A stretch of 64,000 nucleotides of DNA, from the NCBI RefSeq assembly GCF_003429105.1, contig NZ_QVTD01000006.1, positions 186,001-250,000 of the forward strand. The letters are read 5' to 3'. Below, one piece after another: positions 46,158-55,241 of this stretch. The notes beneath the pieces are model-generated. The model was given only the letters and a program-made list of their open reading frames with translations, searched no databases and was not told the origin of the DNA. A program made the translations under genes and the position numbers. Source of the DNA: Peribacillus glennii (lineage in GTDB: Bacteria; Bacillota; Bacilli; Bacillales; DSM-1321). Numbering within the stretch: position 1 is the stretch's first letter; the number at the start of each line of letters is the position of its first letter.

Positions 46158-46188
46158 TATAGTAAAACCTGATCTGGTATCCATACTA
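46158..46188 (+). promoter_or_regulatory. Candidate sigma-G promoter of the SASP gene
   Basis: TATAGTA (46158-46164), a 17-base spacer, and CATACTA (46182-46188), the latter being the typical forespore -10 form. SASP genes are transcribed by sigma-G in the forespore. Confidence 0.5.
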
Positions 46189-46243
46189 GTAAATACAGGG
46201 GTTAAAGCCTCTGTAATACATGAATTTCAGGGGGAAAATAACA

Positions 46244-46441
46244 ATGGCAAGCAGAGGAAGCAGGAACAAGCTATTAGTGCCAGGTGCCGAACAGGCACTG
46301 GAACAATTCAAATATGAAGTTGCACAGGAGTTCGGCATTCAGCTTGGCGCTGAGCAGTTTTCCCGTGCAAATGGCTCCGTCGGCGGCGAAATCGTGAAAC
46401 GCCTCATTGCACAAGCCCAATCTGAACTGCAAGGAAAATAA
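46244..46441 (+). CDS. sspD: Alpha/beta-type small acid-soluble spore protein
   Basis: A 65-residue SASP that coats and protects spore DNA and is degraded at germination by GPR protease. The GPR site region [11 protein letters not shown] and the DNA-binding [16 protein letters not shown] are intact. ATG 46244 follows GGGGGA; the 24-base upstream extension has no site. Its place beside ktrD agrees with sspD of B. subtilis, though other family members are nearly alike. Proves an endospore former. Confidence 0.88.
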   Translation: MASRGSRNKLLVPGAEQALEQFKYEVAQEFGIQLGAEQFSRANGSVGGEIVKRLIAQAQSELQGK

Positions 46442-46518
46442 TAAAGTAAAAATTTCATACAACATGGATTGGAATCGCTACAATAAAAGCATCCAAATGC
46501 TTTCATGGCCAGCTCATA

Positions 46519-46561
46519 AAAAAAGGCTGTCTTCACGTTGTTCGTGTTGACAGCCTTTTTG
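46519..46561. terminator. Strong bidirectional terminator, sspD/rsgI
   Basis: AAAAAGGCTGTC ... GACAGCCTTTTT with an inner CACG/CGTG helix, T-runs on both strands, between convergent sspD and rsgI; it ends one base before the rsgI stop. Confidence 0.95.
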
Positions 46562-46562
46562 C

Positions 46563-47723
46563 TCATTCATCATCGAAAATCCGGAAATGCCGCTCCTTCA
46601 GCAGGTCCGGCCTTTTATGAAGTTCAAGCGTTCGCTCGGCATTTTTATGCCGTTTGTCTTTTCTCTTAACCCTTTGTTGTTGAATGTTCTTTTTCATATT
46701 TTTTTCCTTGTCTTTCAATTTGTTTTTTACCTGATTTTTATCCGGGATTTCTACCTTGTGCCTCTCGGGCAACTTAATTTCATTTCTTTCCCGCAAATTA
46801 TGTTTATCATGCGCGGCTGATGGCGGTGAAGGCTTTTTTATAGTGGCCGTACCAGGCCTGCCCGGTTTAGGTTGTTCAGGTACCTTGGCATCTGGAACAT
46901 GATGCCGGGGGGCAGCCATTTTTACCTTTGTCTGATCCGTTTGCTTTTCTGGGTTGGGCTTCGCTTGCGTGTTTTCCTTTTCCTTTACAGGGTTTGATGC
47001 TGTACCTTGGTTCTCGTTCTCCTTTTGTGATTGCCTTTTTTCTGAGCCATTCGAATTCTGGCCCTTTACCAGTTTCTTTTCAACATACTTTCCAGTCGAA
47101 AGGCCCTTCTGCTTCGCCATATTTCGATCGGTTGTGGTTGCATTAATTATCTTTACGTTCTCTCGCGGGACAAGGTCCGACGTATTGAGTTCTGTTACCT
47201 GTTTTTTCAATTCCTTTTCCAGGTCCTTATCTTTGTCCATCATTGTGGTCGATACAACGATTTTTCTATGTTCCTTGAAATAACCGAGCTTGTTTATTGT
47301 ACTGACGATTTCCTCCGTTACTTCTTTCATGTGCTTATCCCGGAGGGCAAGATGCTCCACCACTTCTTTCCCTTCCTTGTTCAAACCTTTTACATCAACT
47401 ATTTCCAAGTCGTCATCCAAAGCCAATTCAATGCTTGGATTTACGTCTATCGTCATATAGGCGGACACTTTTTCATCAAATGTTCCAGGCAAAATAGAAA
47501 GTCCAAGGATCACCGCAGCCGCAGTAACAATGATAGATGTCTTTTTTACGGAAAGGGGAAAGAATGATGAAGTACTTCGCATTTTTGGGTAAATAGGTGT
47601 AAATGAAATTTCCGCGCCTATTTCATAGGGCCTTTCCCCGCGCCGGGCCTTATGAAACTCGCCTTCAGGGGTCAATACGGTAACATATTTATTATCTATT
47701 TCTAAAATAATCCCTTTTTTCAT
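46563..47723 (-). CDS. rsgI: Anti-sigma-I factor RsgI
   Basis: A 386-residue single-pass membrane anti-sigma factor. The N-terminal RsgI domain (MKKGIILEIDNKYVTVLTPEGEF), which binds SigI, is followed by a transmembrane segment (about 60-80) and a periplasmic-side domain with MTIDVNPSIEL. There the N-P bond is the known autoproteolysis site of this family. The long outer tail is Pro/Lys/Asn-rich and low-complexity, with no carbohydrate-binding module. ATGATG at 47726: I use the second ATG, which matches the family start. Overlaps the sigI stop. Confidence 0.93.
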   Translation of the reverse strand: MKKGIILEIDNKYVTVLTPEGEFHKARRGERPYEIGAEISFTPIYPKMRSTSSFFPLSVKKTSIIVTAAAVILGLSILPGTFDEKVSAYMTIDVNPSIELALDDDLEIVDVKGLNKEGKEVVEHLALRDKHMKEVTEEIVSTINKLGYFKEHRKIVVSTTMMDKDKDLEKELKKQVTELNTSDLVPRENVKIINATTTDRNMAKQKGLSTGKYVEKKLVKGQNSNGSEKRQSQKENENQGTASNPVKEKENTQAKPNPEKQTDQTKVKMAAPRHHVPDAKVPEQPKPGRPGTATIKKPSPPSAAHDKHNLRERNEIKLPERHKVEIPDKNQVKNKLKDKEKNMKKNIQQQRVKRKDKRHKNAERTLELHKRPDLLKERHFRIFDDE

Positions 47724-48463
47724 CATTCAACCCCCCCTTTTATATACTCATGCAGATATAAAAAATCACCATTTAAAATGATTGACACGGCAATAATGTA
47801 TTTTCGGTTTCTTTCTATCGTCTTCCTGCTCACATTTACTTTCGCTTCAAGCTGCTTTATGGGCAAGCGCTTTTTGGTGAACAGAATTTCATTTAATTCC
47901 GGGTCGCCGACAAGCAATTTCGCGATGGAAACAGCCCCCTCTCTCGCATCTGCATGCTTTGGAGAATTCTCGGCCAAATCGGCGAATGTTACCTCAAATT
48001 CAGATAATTGCTTTTGATAACGCATGATTTCTTCCCTGCGTTTTTCTGTTTCCTTTAGTTTTTCGTACTCCTGCATTGATTTTTCTGCTTCGAGATATTC
48101 CTGGGCAGAATTGCCCTCATTTTCCAAACTAAGGTCGAGGATAAGGTCCTTGTTTCTCGACTGGCTCCTCAAGTAATCGATCACCCTCCGTTTTACCAGG
48201 GTTTCAGCAAACGCCAATAGCGAACTTCCCTTTTCAGGGGTGTATTTATCAATTGCTTCATTAAAGGCAATAAGGCCTATGCTAAATTCATCGTCTGATT
48301 CATTTATATAACGCCTGCACACTGATGAAACTGTTTTGGCAATAAACGGTTTGAAAGAGCTTATCAATTGATTGCGGAGCGGACCGTCCCCATTTTGTAT
48401 TCTCAACACTGTCTCATCTAACGATCCTTTTTTCTTAAATGAAGTAAATAAATTGCTTAGCAT
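47723..48463 (-). CDS. sigI: RNA polymerase sigma factor SigI
   Basis: A 246-residue sigma-70-type factor of the SigI family. The conserved region-2-like part is DDEFSIGLIAFNEAIDKYTPEKGSSLLAFA..RRVIDYLR, and the C-terminal helix-turn-helix is KQLEAKVNVSRKTIERNRKYI. In B. subtilis it drives heat- and cell-wall-stress genes and is held at the membrane by RsgI. GGGGTGAG before ATG 48463. Stop and rsgI start overlap (ATGATG), so the pair is translationally coupled. Confidence 0.94.
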   Translation of the reverse strand: MLSNLFTSFKKKGSLDETVLRIQNGDGPLRNQLISSFKPFIAKTVSSVCRRYINESDDEFSIGLIAFNEAIDKYTPEKGSSLLAFAETLVKRRVIDYLRSQSRNKDLILDLSLENEGNSAQEYLEAEKSMQEYEKLKETEKRREEIMRYQKQLSEFEVTFADLAENSPKHADAREGAVSIAKLLVGDPELNEILFTKKRLPIKQLEAKVNVSRKTIERNRKYIIAVSIILNGDFLYLHEYIKGGVE

Positions 48464-48730
48464 AAGCTCACCCCGTTTCTATGGCACATTGTAACATAGA
48501 AAGTACCAATTCTATTCTTCTAGAGGTGAGTCCAAAAAGAACAGGTCCAAAGGACCTATTTATGACCTTGAATCATCCTGCCCCCAAATTTTTGGAGCGG
48601 CTATGTAGTTTCACTCTTTTCGTTTTTGGCACTATAACAACAATACGAACAAGAGGATTGTTTTTCGGGGGTAAATCAATTTTTTATCCGTATGTAAAAA
48701 TATTGGTCTGGATTGACGCTGGTTAATTAT

Positions 48731-48838
48731 TCCCCTATTGGCGAGGCTTCGTAAAGTTGACGACAGAGGGGTAGTCAGGCTCCAAAGGCATTGCTACATC
48801 GATTAGCGTACTTAGCCTGTGTTCTGCATTATGCAATG
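48731..48838 (+). repeat. Dispersed structured element, copy D
   Basis: Truncated or decayed 5' hairpin (CCCCTATTGGCGAGG), then GACGACAGAGGGGTAG. The 3' block GTACTTAGCCTGTGTTCTGC is followed by the TGCATTATGCA hairpin. The central CACACA block is lost. Confidence 0.6.
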
Positions 48839-48859
48839 TTTTATACTCTTACCTGCCAA

Positions 48860-48892
48860 AAAAAGCCTGCCATCGGGCAGGCCTTTTTTCGC
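48860..48892. terminator. Bidirectional terminator of ykoY
   Basis: AAAAAAGCCTGCC-ATC-GGGCAGGCCTTTTTT, about 8 bp GC-rich stem with T-runs on both strands, directly after the ykoY stop. Confidence 0.93.
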
Positions 48893-48893
48893 G

Positions 48894-49661
48894 TTACGTT
48901 TCTTGTGTTTTCTTTTCTTTATTGCCGGTGAATAAAAAACCTCCTACAGCGATTCCAATCAATATGGTCCAGAAAATCGACTTCCATATAGTCGACTCTG
49001 GGAAGTGGCGGTCCAGCACTCCAATTGCGGGGTGGGCAAGAGTGAATACGGCCAGTTTTACGCCAACCCAGCCTACAATAAGGAAAGCAGCTGTTTCAAG
49101 GGACGGACGATCATGAAGAAGCTTGACAAAGGCTGTTGCAGCAAAACGCATCATTACAACACCAATGATGCCACCAAGGAACATCACCATGAATTGCCCA
49201 CCGTCAATACCGCCGATTTGGAACCAGCCGGATTCTGGCAAGGTAACCGCTAGCGCTACGGCTGCAAGCATGGAGTCGATCGCAAATGCGATATCCGCAA
49301 GTTCAACCTTCAACACAGTCATCCAAAAGCCTGGTCCGTCATTCCCTTTGAGATCTTTGGGTTCCCGTTCTTTCCCTGCAGACTGCCTATATATATTCTG
49401 AAACGCAATATACAATAGGTAAATCGCCCCGATGGCCTGTACCTGCCACACGTCGGCGAGATAGGAAATAAGGAAAAGGCTCACAAACCGGAATACAAAA
49501 GCACCAAAAAGCCCGTAAAACAATGCCTTTCTCTGGGATTCTTCCGGCAAATGCTTGACCATGATTGCCATTACCACAGCATTGTCTGCGGCAAGTAGTC
49601 CCTCAAGCGCGATCAGGACCAATAACACCCAGCCATATTCCAGTAACATAGAAGCATCCAT
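48894..49661 (-). CDS. ykoY: TerC-family membrane protein YkoY
   Basis: A 255-residue TerC protein with seven or more helices: EGLLAADNAVVMAIMVKHLP near the N-terminus and KVELADIAFAIDSMLAAVA near residue 120, both with the family's acidic membrane residues. TerC proteins of bacilli export Mn2+ and metallate secreted proteins. ATG 49661 has GGGGGG upstream; an extension to 49742 is not supported. The yybP-ykoY Mn2+ riboswitch often found before this gene is not recognisable here. Confidence 0.92.
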   Translation of the reverse strand: MDASMLLEYGWVLLVLIALEGLLAADNAVVMAIMVKHLPEESQRKALFYGLFGAFVFRFVSLFLISYLADVWQVQAIGAIYLLYIAFQNIYRQSAGKEREPKDLKGNDGPGFWMTVLKVELADIAFAIDSMLAAVALAVTLPESGWFQIGGIDGGQFMVMFLGGIIGVVMMRFAATAFVKLLHDRPSLETAAFLIVGWVGVKLAVFTLAHPAIGVLDRHFPESTIWKSIFWTILIGIAVGGFLFTGNKEKKTQET

Positions 49662-49754
49662 ATTTATCGCCCCCCTTTGTAATATTCCTTTTTGGGGCAG
49701 CAATAACTCTTCGGTATGTACTTCTGCATTCAGGAACTTCATTCATTCCGTTAC

Positions 49755-49780
49755 CAAAAATTAAAAGGGCCTCTGCCCTA
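49755..49780 (-). terminator. Terminator of the aldehyde dehydrogenase gene
   Basis: Minus strand AGGGC-AGAG-GCCCT followed by TTTAATTTTT, about 55 bp after the aldehyde dehydrogenase stop and before ykoY. Confidence 0.7.
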
Positions 49781-49836
49781 ATAAAAGGCAAAAACCCTCT
49801 TGAATTTTATGAAAAACCAAGCACCAATAAAAGAAG

Positions 49837-51414
49837 TTAATTGTCCCATTCATTCTTTTTCTTGGCTTTCCCTGAAATTTTCAAAAGCTTGAGATAATGA
49901 CGGCCGAATTTCGTCCAATTTGTATTGCCTGAAAAATACTCCTTAAATAAAGATAGAAACAATTCATATTTTCCATGGTACGGATACCATTGTATTTCAG
50001 TTTTCCGCATGCCGCTGTCTTTTACGATCGCCTTTTCATGGCAGAACATACGCATGCTGTTTTCTCCGTGATATCTCCCGATCCCGCTCTGCTTGGCCCC
50101 TCCAAACGGCAGGCTGTGGTTGGCAACTGACACGAGCACGTCATTGATAACGACTGCACCTGTAACCAATCTTCCGGCTACACGGTTTGCTTTGACATCA
50201 TCCTGTGTCCAAACGCTGGCATTCAGCCCGTATTTGCTGTCATTCGCCAGCGCGATTGCCTCTTCTTCATCATCGAATGGCATAATGGGCAGTACAGGGC
50301 CAAATGTTTCTTCTTTCATAATAGCCATGGAATGATTTACATTCGACAATATGGCAGGGGGAAGGAACAATGTTCGCCCTGTTTTCCATTCATCAGGGTC
50401 AGTGCCGGTTTCTAATACCGCTCCGTTTTGAACAGCATCTTTAATATGGCTTGCGACGATTCCTACCTGTGCTGGAAAGGTCATGGAACCAACATCGTCC
50501 GAAGGTGCTGCTCCCTGCCTTAGTTCCCTCGCTTTCTCCTTCAGCAAAACCAGGAATTGATCATAAATCGGCCGCTCGACGTACAGTCTTTCGACACTCA
50601 TGCAAACCTGGCCGCTATTTGTAAATGCCCCCCAAAGCGCTCCGTTTACCGCCCGCTCGAGATTGGCATCCTTAAAGACAATCATCGGATCCTTTCCCCC
50701 AAGCTCCAGAGTGCAAGGGATGAGTTTTTTCGCTACCGCTTCCCCGATTATTTTCCCTGTCCTGACGGAGCCTGTAAAAAAGATATAATCAGGGTTGTGC
50801 TCAACCAGCGCAGCCCCAACTTCTTTGCCGCCATGAGCAAATTGTATGACATCCTCCGGAAACCCTGCTTCGATGAACAGCTGCTCCATGCACTTGCCGA
50901 CCATCGGAGTGATCTCGGACGGTTTGGCTATGACCGTATTCCCTGCAGCAGCTGCGCTTAGTATTGGCACCATCGCCAATTGCAGTGGATAATTCCAGGG
51001 CGAAATGATAAGCACCACACCCCGCGGCATATACTCGATATACGATTTTTTCCCGATAAGAAGCAGCGGTGTGGCCGCCTTCTTCCTTGCCAAAGATTTC
51101 ACCGCATGCTTTTCGATATGGATGATTCCATCCAAAGTGGGCATAATGTCGGCGACAATTGCCTCCGTTTTGACCTTTCCGGTATCTTTTGAAATGATTT
51201 CCGCGATTTCATCCATTTTTTCGGCCATCAGATGCCGCAGCCTTTTAAAATAAACAAGGCGTTCAGAAACAGCCAATTGGGACCAGGTTTTAAAAGCAGT
51301 ATTCGAACGTTCGTAAATAAATCCCGTTTCTGAAAGGGATGTCTCAGCCAGTTCGCCAATTTCTTCCCCAGTTGCCGGTGAATACACCTTCCAAGCCGGT
51401 TGCATTTCTATCAT
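49837..51414 (-). CDS. Aldehyde dehydrogenase
   Basis: A 525-residue NAD(P)-dependent aldehyde dehydrogenase. It has the Asn motif ISPWNYPLQ (about residue 140), ELGGKDPMIV with the general-base Glu (about 240), and GQVCMSVERLY with the catalytic Cys (about 275). The C-terminal tail of about 50 residues (FLSLFKEYFSGN...KKKNEW) is amphipathic and basic, suggesting membrane attachment. It is 12 bp after a reductase-like pseudogene; together they resemble a fatty alcohol/aldehyde or wax-type module. Confidence 0.93.
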   Translation of the reverse strand: MIEMQPAWKVYSPATGEEIGELAETSLSETGFIYERSNTAFKTWSQLAVSERLVYFKRLRHLMAEKMDEIAEIISKDTGKVKTEAIVADIMPTLDGIIHIEKHAVKSLARKKAATPLLLIGKKSYIEYMPRGVVLIISPWNYPLQLAMVPILSAAAAGNTVIAKPSEITPMVGKCMEQLFIEAGFPEDVIQFAHGGKEVGAALVEHNPDYIFFTGSVRTGKIIGEAVAKKLIPCTLELGGKDPMIVFKDANLERAVNGALWGAFTNSGQVCMSVERLYVERPIYDQFLVLLKEKARELRQGAAPSDDVGSMTFPAQVGIVASHIKDAVQNGAVLETGTDPDEWKTGRTLFLPPAILSNVNHSMAIMKEETFGPVLPIMPFDDEEEAIALANDSKYGLNASVWTQDDVKANRVAGRLVTGAVVINDVLVSVANHSLPFGGAKQSGIGRYHGENSMRMFCHEKAIVKDSGMRKTEIQWYPYHGKYELFLSLFKEYFSGNTNWTKFGRHYLKLLKISGKAKKKNEWDN

Positions 51415-51426
51415 GCCAATCCCTCA

Positions 51427-52486
51427 CTATCGAATTTGGATTTGGTACATTTGTTCGCGTTTATTCCGAAGATAAAAATCGACCATCGAAGGAACTCCAT
51501 CGCTAAAACGAGGACATTTGATACCTGAGCCATCCAGGTCTTTTTGTGCCTGGGAACAAACAAAAACACCCATCCATGTAAAATAATCCAGGGCTTCTTT
51601 TTCAACGCCCAAGAAAGACCTTAAAGGTTTTATCGAAAGCATTGCCCTGCTTACCGATAAAGGAAGTGTCCCTTTCAGTTTGCATTTATATAGTTCTCCC
51701 ACAAACAGCTCATATATTTCTGTTGCAGTAAGAGGATCAGGGTCGGTCAAATGATACGTCTTTCTTGCCCCATCCTTATATAATGCCAAATAGGCAGTCG
51801 CCTGTATAATATAATCGACGGGAACCACATTAACTACACATGCTGTTTTCCCACCGAGCTTAGGGAATATAGGAAGGAAGCTAAGCCTGTCAAGGAAGTT
51901 TAAAATAAAGTACGGCCCATCGAATTTAATAGTCTCACCTGTTGTAGAGTGCCCTTTTACGATACCGGGCCTGATTATGGTAACCGGAACTTTCTCTTTC
52001 TGTTTCAGCTCTTTCACCAATACTTCCGCCTCGAATTTTGTGCTTTCATAATGATTTTTAAAACCTGCAGGCCGTACCAGCTCATGCTCGTATAATTTCC
52101 CTTCGCGGGTACCTGCAACATATGCAGTGCTAAAGTATACATAGCGGAGCACCTTCAATCCCAAAACCCAGTCGTTCACATTTTTGGTGCCGCTCACATT
52201 TACAAGGTAAGCTGTTTTCTCGTCGACTGCCAGGTCATAGATTGCTGCCAAGTGGAAAACATGGGTGACTTCAGCATGTAAGCGATTATTCACTTCTTCC
52301 GAGAATTGCAGTCCCGCTTTCGTAATATCGCCCTCTGGTATCGTGAATTCTGTCAGCCTTCTGCCTTTGGCTTGGGAGAACTAGAAAATAAGCCCGGGCA
52401 AATCGGCCGTCCCTTTGCAACAGTTCCCTGATAAGCTGATTGCAAATGAATCCAGGAAAGCCCGTAAAGAAATAAACACGCCCCAT
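51427..52486 (-). pseudogene. NAD-dependent reductase (extended SDR / thioester-reductase-like), frameshifted
   Basis: The gene starts at ATG 52486 with GGAGG seven bases upstream (MGRVYFFTGFPGFICNQLI, Rossmann motif). After about 40 residues the frame is lost near 52377-52390, within CTCCCAAGCCAAAGG. It continues in another frame as SQAKGRRLTEFTIPEGDIT...EVTHVFHLAAIYDL. From there it runs intact to residue ~345 (YFSTAYVAG with YESTK catalytic motif). One net frameshift separates the halves, so it is either a young pseudogene or a sequencing error. The whole looks like a male-sterility/acyl-CoA-reductase-type extended SDR. Confidence 0.8.
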
Positions 52487-52723
52487 GCACTCGCCTCCTA
52501 AAAATAACATTAGTACGATTTCGTACATTTCATTAAAAATACTATAGACTTGTCAAATAATAAATTTGAAAATTCCGAAAAGTACCAATAATTTTATCTT
52601 GTATTTTTAAGATAAAGACGCTGGAAAGAAGAAATTTTTATTATCATTAAAGAAGTTTTTCCGTTACTATATAAGAAAGCACTTTAAGAAAGCTTGGTAT
52701 CAATACAAGAGGTGAATGCACAA

Positions 52724-53905
52724 TTGAAAAGAATACTTAAAGCTTATGATTACCCCATTTTCATAGCTGTTGTGCTGCTCTCCCTATTTGGATTAGTCAT
52801 GGTTTACAGTTCAAGTATGATTACAGCAGTAGCCCGTTATGAATATTCGATGGATCATTTCTTCCAAAATCAAAAAAATGCGCTGATTCTGTCATTTATC
52901 ATCATGATGGTCGTGATGATTTTGCCGTATAAACTATATAAACATAAAACATTCTTAATGGCCATGATGGGAGGGATCGCCTTCCTGCTCCTCGTGGTCA
53001 CAATTATTGGCCATACTGCCGGAAACGCGACCAGCTGGTTTAAATTAGGAGCACGCGGGCTTCAGCCGGCTGAATTCTCCAAGTTGGCCATTATCATCTA
53101 TTTGTCAGCGATTTACGGAAAGCGGCAGGACAGGATCAATGATATCGATAAAGCTGTTATTCCCCCCATCGTCTTTTTGGCAGGCATCTGTTTCTTAATC
53201 GTCCTCCAGCCTGACTATGGGAGTGTAGCGATTATCCTCCTGATTTCGAGTACCATTATTCTCTGTTCAGGAATGAATGTAAAAAGCATGGGGAAATTAT
53301 TCATGATCTTTTTATTGGTGGCAGGGATTTTCATTCTGGGAGTTGTCGTTACAGGAAATACATCGGATGTTTTTTCAAAAGAAAGGGTCTCCAGGTTCAC
53401 AGGGCTATCCAATCCATTTGACAAGGGCGATGACGGCTTCCAGCTCGCCAATTCTTTGCTTGCAATCGGCTCCGGGGGGATAACCGGGGTGGGGCTCGGT
53501 GATAGTGTTCAGAAATATGGTTATCTACCGGAACCTCATACGGATTTCATCATGGCGATCATTGCCGAGGAGCTTGGCATTTTCGGAGTTTTGTTTGTGC
53601 TGGTTACTCTTGGGTTTATTGTATTGAGGGGCTTGATGCTATCCGCCAAATGCAAGGATCCTTTTGGGAGCCTGCTACTGATCGGCATTTCATCCATGAT
53701 TGGGATCCAGGTAGTAATCAATGTCGGCGGCGTTACGGGGCTTCTGCCAATAACGGGTATAACGATGCCCTTTATAAGCTACGGCGGTTCGTCACTGCTG
53801 CTGCTTATGGTATCGATCGGGATTATGGAGAATGTAATTATGAGAATGAACTTAATGGAACAAAAAGAAATTGCAGAGACAAGCCCGGCTAGCAAAAACA
53901 TGTAA
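52724..53905 (+). CDS. FtsW/RodA/SpoVE-family cell-wall polymerase
   Basis: A 393-residue SEDS glycosyltransferase with about ten helices. Motifs are LFGLVMVYSSS at the start, LQPAEFSKLAIIIYL, LLAIGSGGITGVGLG and PEPHTDFIMAIIAEELG (catalytic-loop Asp). It polymerises lipid II with a class B PBP, for division or elongation. The start is TTG 52724, nine bases after AGAGGTG; the TTG 30 bases upstream has no such site. Whether it is FtsW or a paralogue cannot be decided here, because no partner genes are adjacent. Confidence 0.9.
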   Translation: MKRILKAYDYPIFIAVVLLSLFGLVMVYSSSMITAVARYEYSMDHFFQNQKNALILSFIIMMVVMILPYKLYKHKTFLMAMMGGIAFLLLVVTIIGHTAGNATSWFKLGARGLQPAEFSKLAIIIYLSAIYGKRQDRINDIDKAVIPPIVFLAGICFLIVLQPDYGSVAIILLISSTIILCSGMNVKSMGKLFMIFLLVAGIFILGVVVTGNTSDVFSKERVSRFTGLSNPFDKGDDGFQLANSLLAIGSGGITGVGLGDSVQKYGYLPEPHTDFIMAIIAEELGIFGVLFVLVTLGFIVLRGLMLSAKCKDPFGSLLLIGISSMIGIQVVINVGGVTGLLPITGITMPFISYGGSSLLLLMVSIGIMENVIMRMNLMEQKEIAETSPASKNM

Positions 53906-53933
53906 AAAAAGCAGGAATCTTCCTGCTTTTTTT
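53904..53933. terminator. Terminator of the FtsW/RodA gene
   Basis: AAAAGCAGGA-ATCT-TCCTGCTTTT perfect stem, T-run on plus and A-run before, right after the stop; also usable for the convergent EAL gene. Confidence 0.93.
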
Positions 53934-53982
53934 ACTGCCGGTTATAAAGATGGCGGTTATCAAATTCCTTTATGTTGCTTCA

Positions 53983-55002
53983 TTATTTGAGCGCCGTCTC
54001 CTTAAAAGCAGGTTCGGCTTCGGGCCTTCCAATTAAATACCCTTGGGCCAAATCCATGCCGATATCCTTGCAAAATTGCAGTTCTTCCATTCGTTCAATA
54101 CCTTCGGCAAGAGTCTGAATATTCAACTCCCTGGCTATATGGACAACATTTTTCAAAAACTCCTGTTTCCCACTGTCACTGTCGCAATTCATGATTTTCG
54201 ACCGGTCAATTTTCACATAATCAGGCTGTAGCTCTACCATAACATCAAGGGTTGAATAACCTTCTCCGAAATCATCCAGCGCCACGCCCATTCCCTGGTT
54301 CTTATATGTACGGAATATTTTTTGCAAATGGCCAATGTCCTCGATTTTTTCCGTTTCCACAACCTCAAAAACGAGGTCTTCAGGAGTTACGCCATATCTC
54401 TCAACAATTTGGAATGTATGCCGTAAACAATATTCCGGATTATATATCGTAGACGGCAGGAAATTAATAAAGCTTTTAATTCCGTTTTTAATTTTTCCGC
54501 CACGGCTTTTGATTGCCGTTTCCCTTGCTTTTTGATCCAATAGGCTGTGCATGCCGGTCTCCTGGGCAACCCTGAACAATTGGCCTGGAGAAACCCTGCC
54601 GAGCGGATCTCTCAGTAACGATTCATAAGCAAATAAGCTATTATCCCTAAGCAGCACGATTGGTTGGAAATATCCCATGAAATCGGTTGATTGAATGATT
54701 TGTACAGTTTCATTGTTACTGATCCTGGCACGGATTTCCCTATATGGATACGTAGTAAACGGCTCTTCCAACTTTTTCAACAACGTGCTCTGGAAGGTGT
54801 CGGCCTCGGGCAAAAGGCTCAGGATATCAATCTGACGGGACAATTCCGCCATTGAATGGTATTCAATGAAAACACCTTTATCATTTTCGATCCGGCCCGG
54901 AATAGCTTCCAGTAACCCGTCGCCAGATTTTCCTTCCAAATATATAAACCCCTCTTCATGCAGTGTAAAATTAACGCCGCACAGGTTGCAGCCATTTTCC
55001 AT
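53983..55002 (-). CDS. EAL-domain protein (c-di-GMP phosphodiesterase-like)
   Basis: A 339-residue soluble protein. The N-terminal ~100 residues start with a Cys pair (CNLCG) and have no known domain; the EAL domain follows from about residue 105. Signature is ESLLR instead of EALLR. The other catalytic residues are present: NFLPSTIY, ETE, DDFGEGYS, VKIDRS, LAEGIE, QGYLIGRP. It may hydrolyse c-di-GMP or be a sensor like B. subtilis YkuI, to which it is similar in type. No GGDEF gene is near. Confidence 0.88.
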   Translation of the reverse strand: MENGCNLCGVNFTLHEEGFIYLEGKSGDGLLEAIPGRIENDKGVFIEYHSMAELSRQIDILSLLPEADTFQSTLLKKLEEPFTTYPYREIRARISNNETVQIIQSTDFMGYFQPIVLLRDNSLFAYESLLRDPLGRVSPGQLFRVAQETGMHSLLDQKARETAIKSRGGKIKNGIKSFINFLPSTIYNPEYCLRHTFQIVERYGVTPEDLVFEVVETEKIEDIGHLQKIFRTYKNQGMGVALDDFGEGYSTLDVMVELQPDYVKIDRSKIMNCDSDSGKQEFLKNVVHIARELNIQTLAEGIERMEELQFCKDIGMDLAQGYLIGRPEAEPAFKETALK

Positions 55003-55241
55003 ACTTATCCTCCCTTTAAAAAATATCCCAATAAATTAAATGTAACACGAAACTTTAAGCCCGTCATGAGATAAGAATGTCTGAGATCAATCCACGAGGG
55101 GAGGGGAGAAAAAAACAGGCTCTGCTCAGCAGTACCTGTAAGTATGAAAAAGACTATGGCAACTCACTGATGCTCAGAAAAAGTCTGCCATTCATAAATG
55201 ATGGCTAAGAAGCCGTGATCCCTGCCGAAATTTATAATTGG
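55003..55241. other. Intergenic region
   Basis: About 240 bp with only a weak TGGCA/TGCCA inverted pair near 55155-55190; no gene seen. Confidence 0.4.

Larger units (their letters stand above)
45903..46243. other. Divergent intergenic region ktrD / sspD
   Basis: Contains the ktrD -10 (46044-46039, minus), a possible 31-codon minus frame with an ideal ribosome site (46014-46109), and the sspD promoter (46158-46188). Confidence 0.5.
48464..48893. other. Intergenic region sigI / ykoY
   Basis: Holds the upstream region of sigI, including a perfect AGGTCC-AAA-GGACCT palindrome at 48543-48557 about 80 bp before sigI. Copy D of the dispersed element and the ykoY terminator follow. I see no gene. 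Confidence 0.5.

Noticed and set aside
49662-49836. yybP-ykoY manganese riboswitch expected before ykoY
   Set aside because: The gap holds the aldehyde dehydrogenase terminator and a short leader; the conserved riboswitch core sequences are not there.
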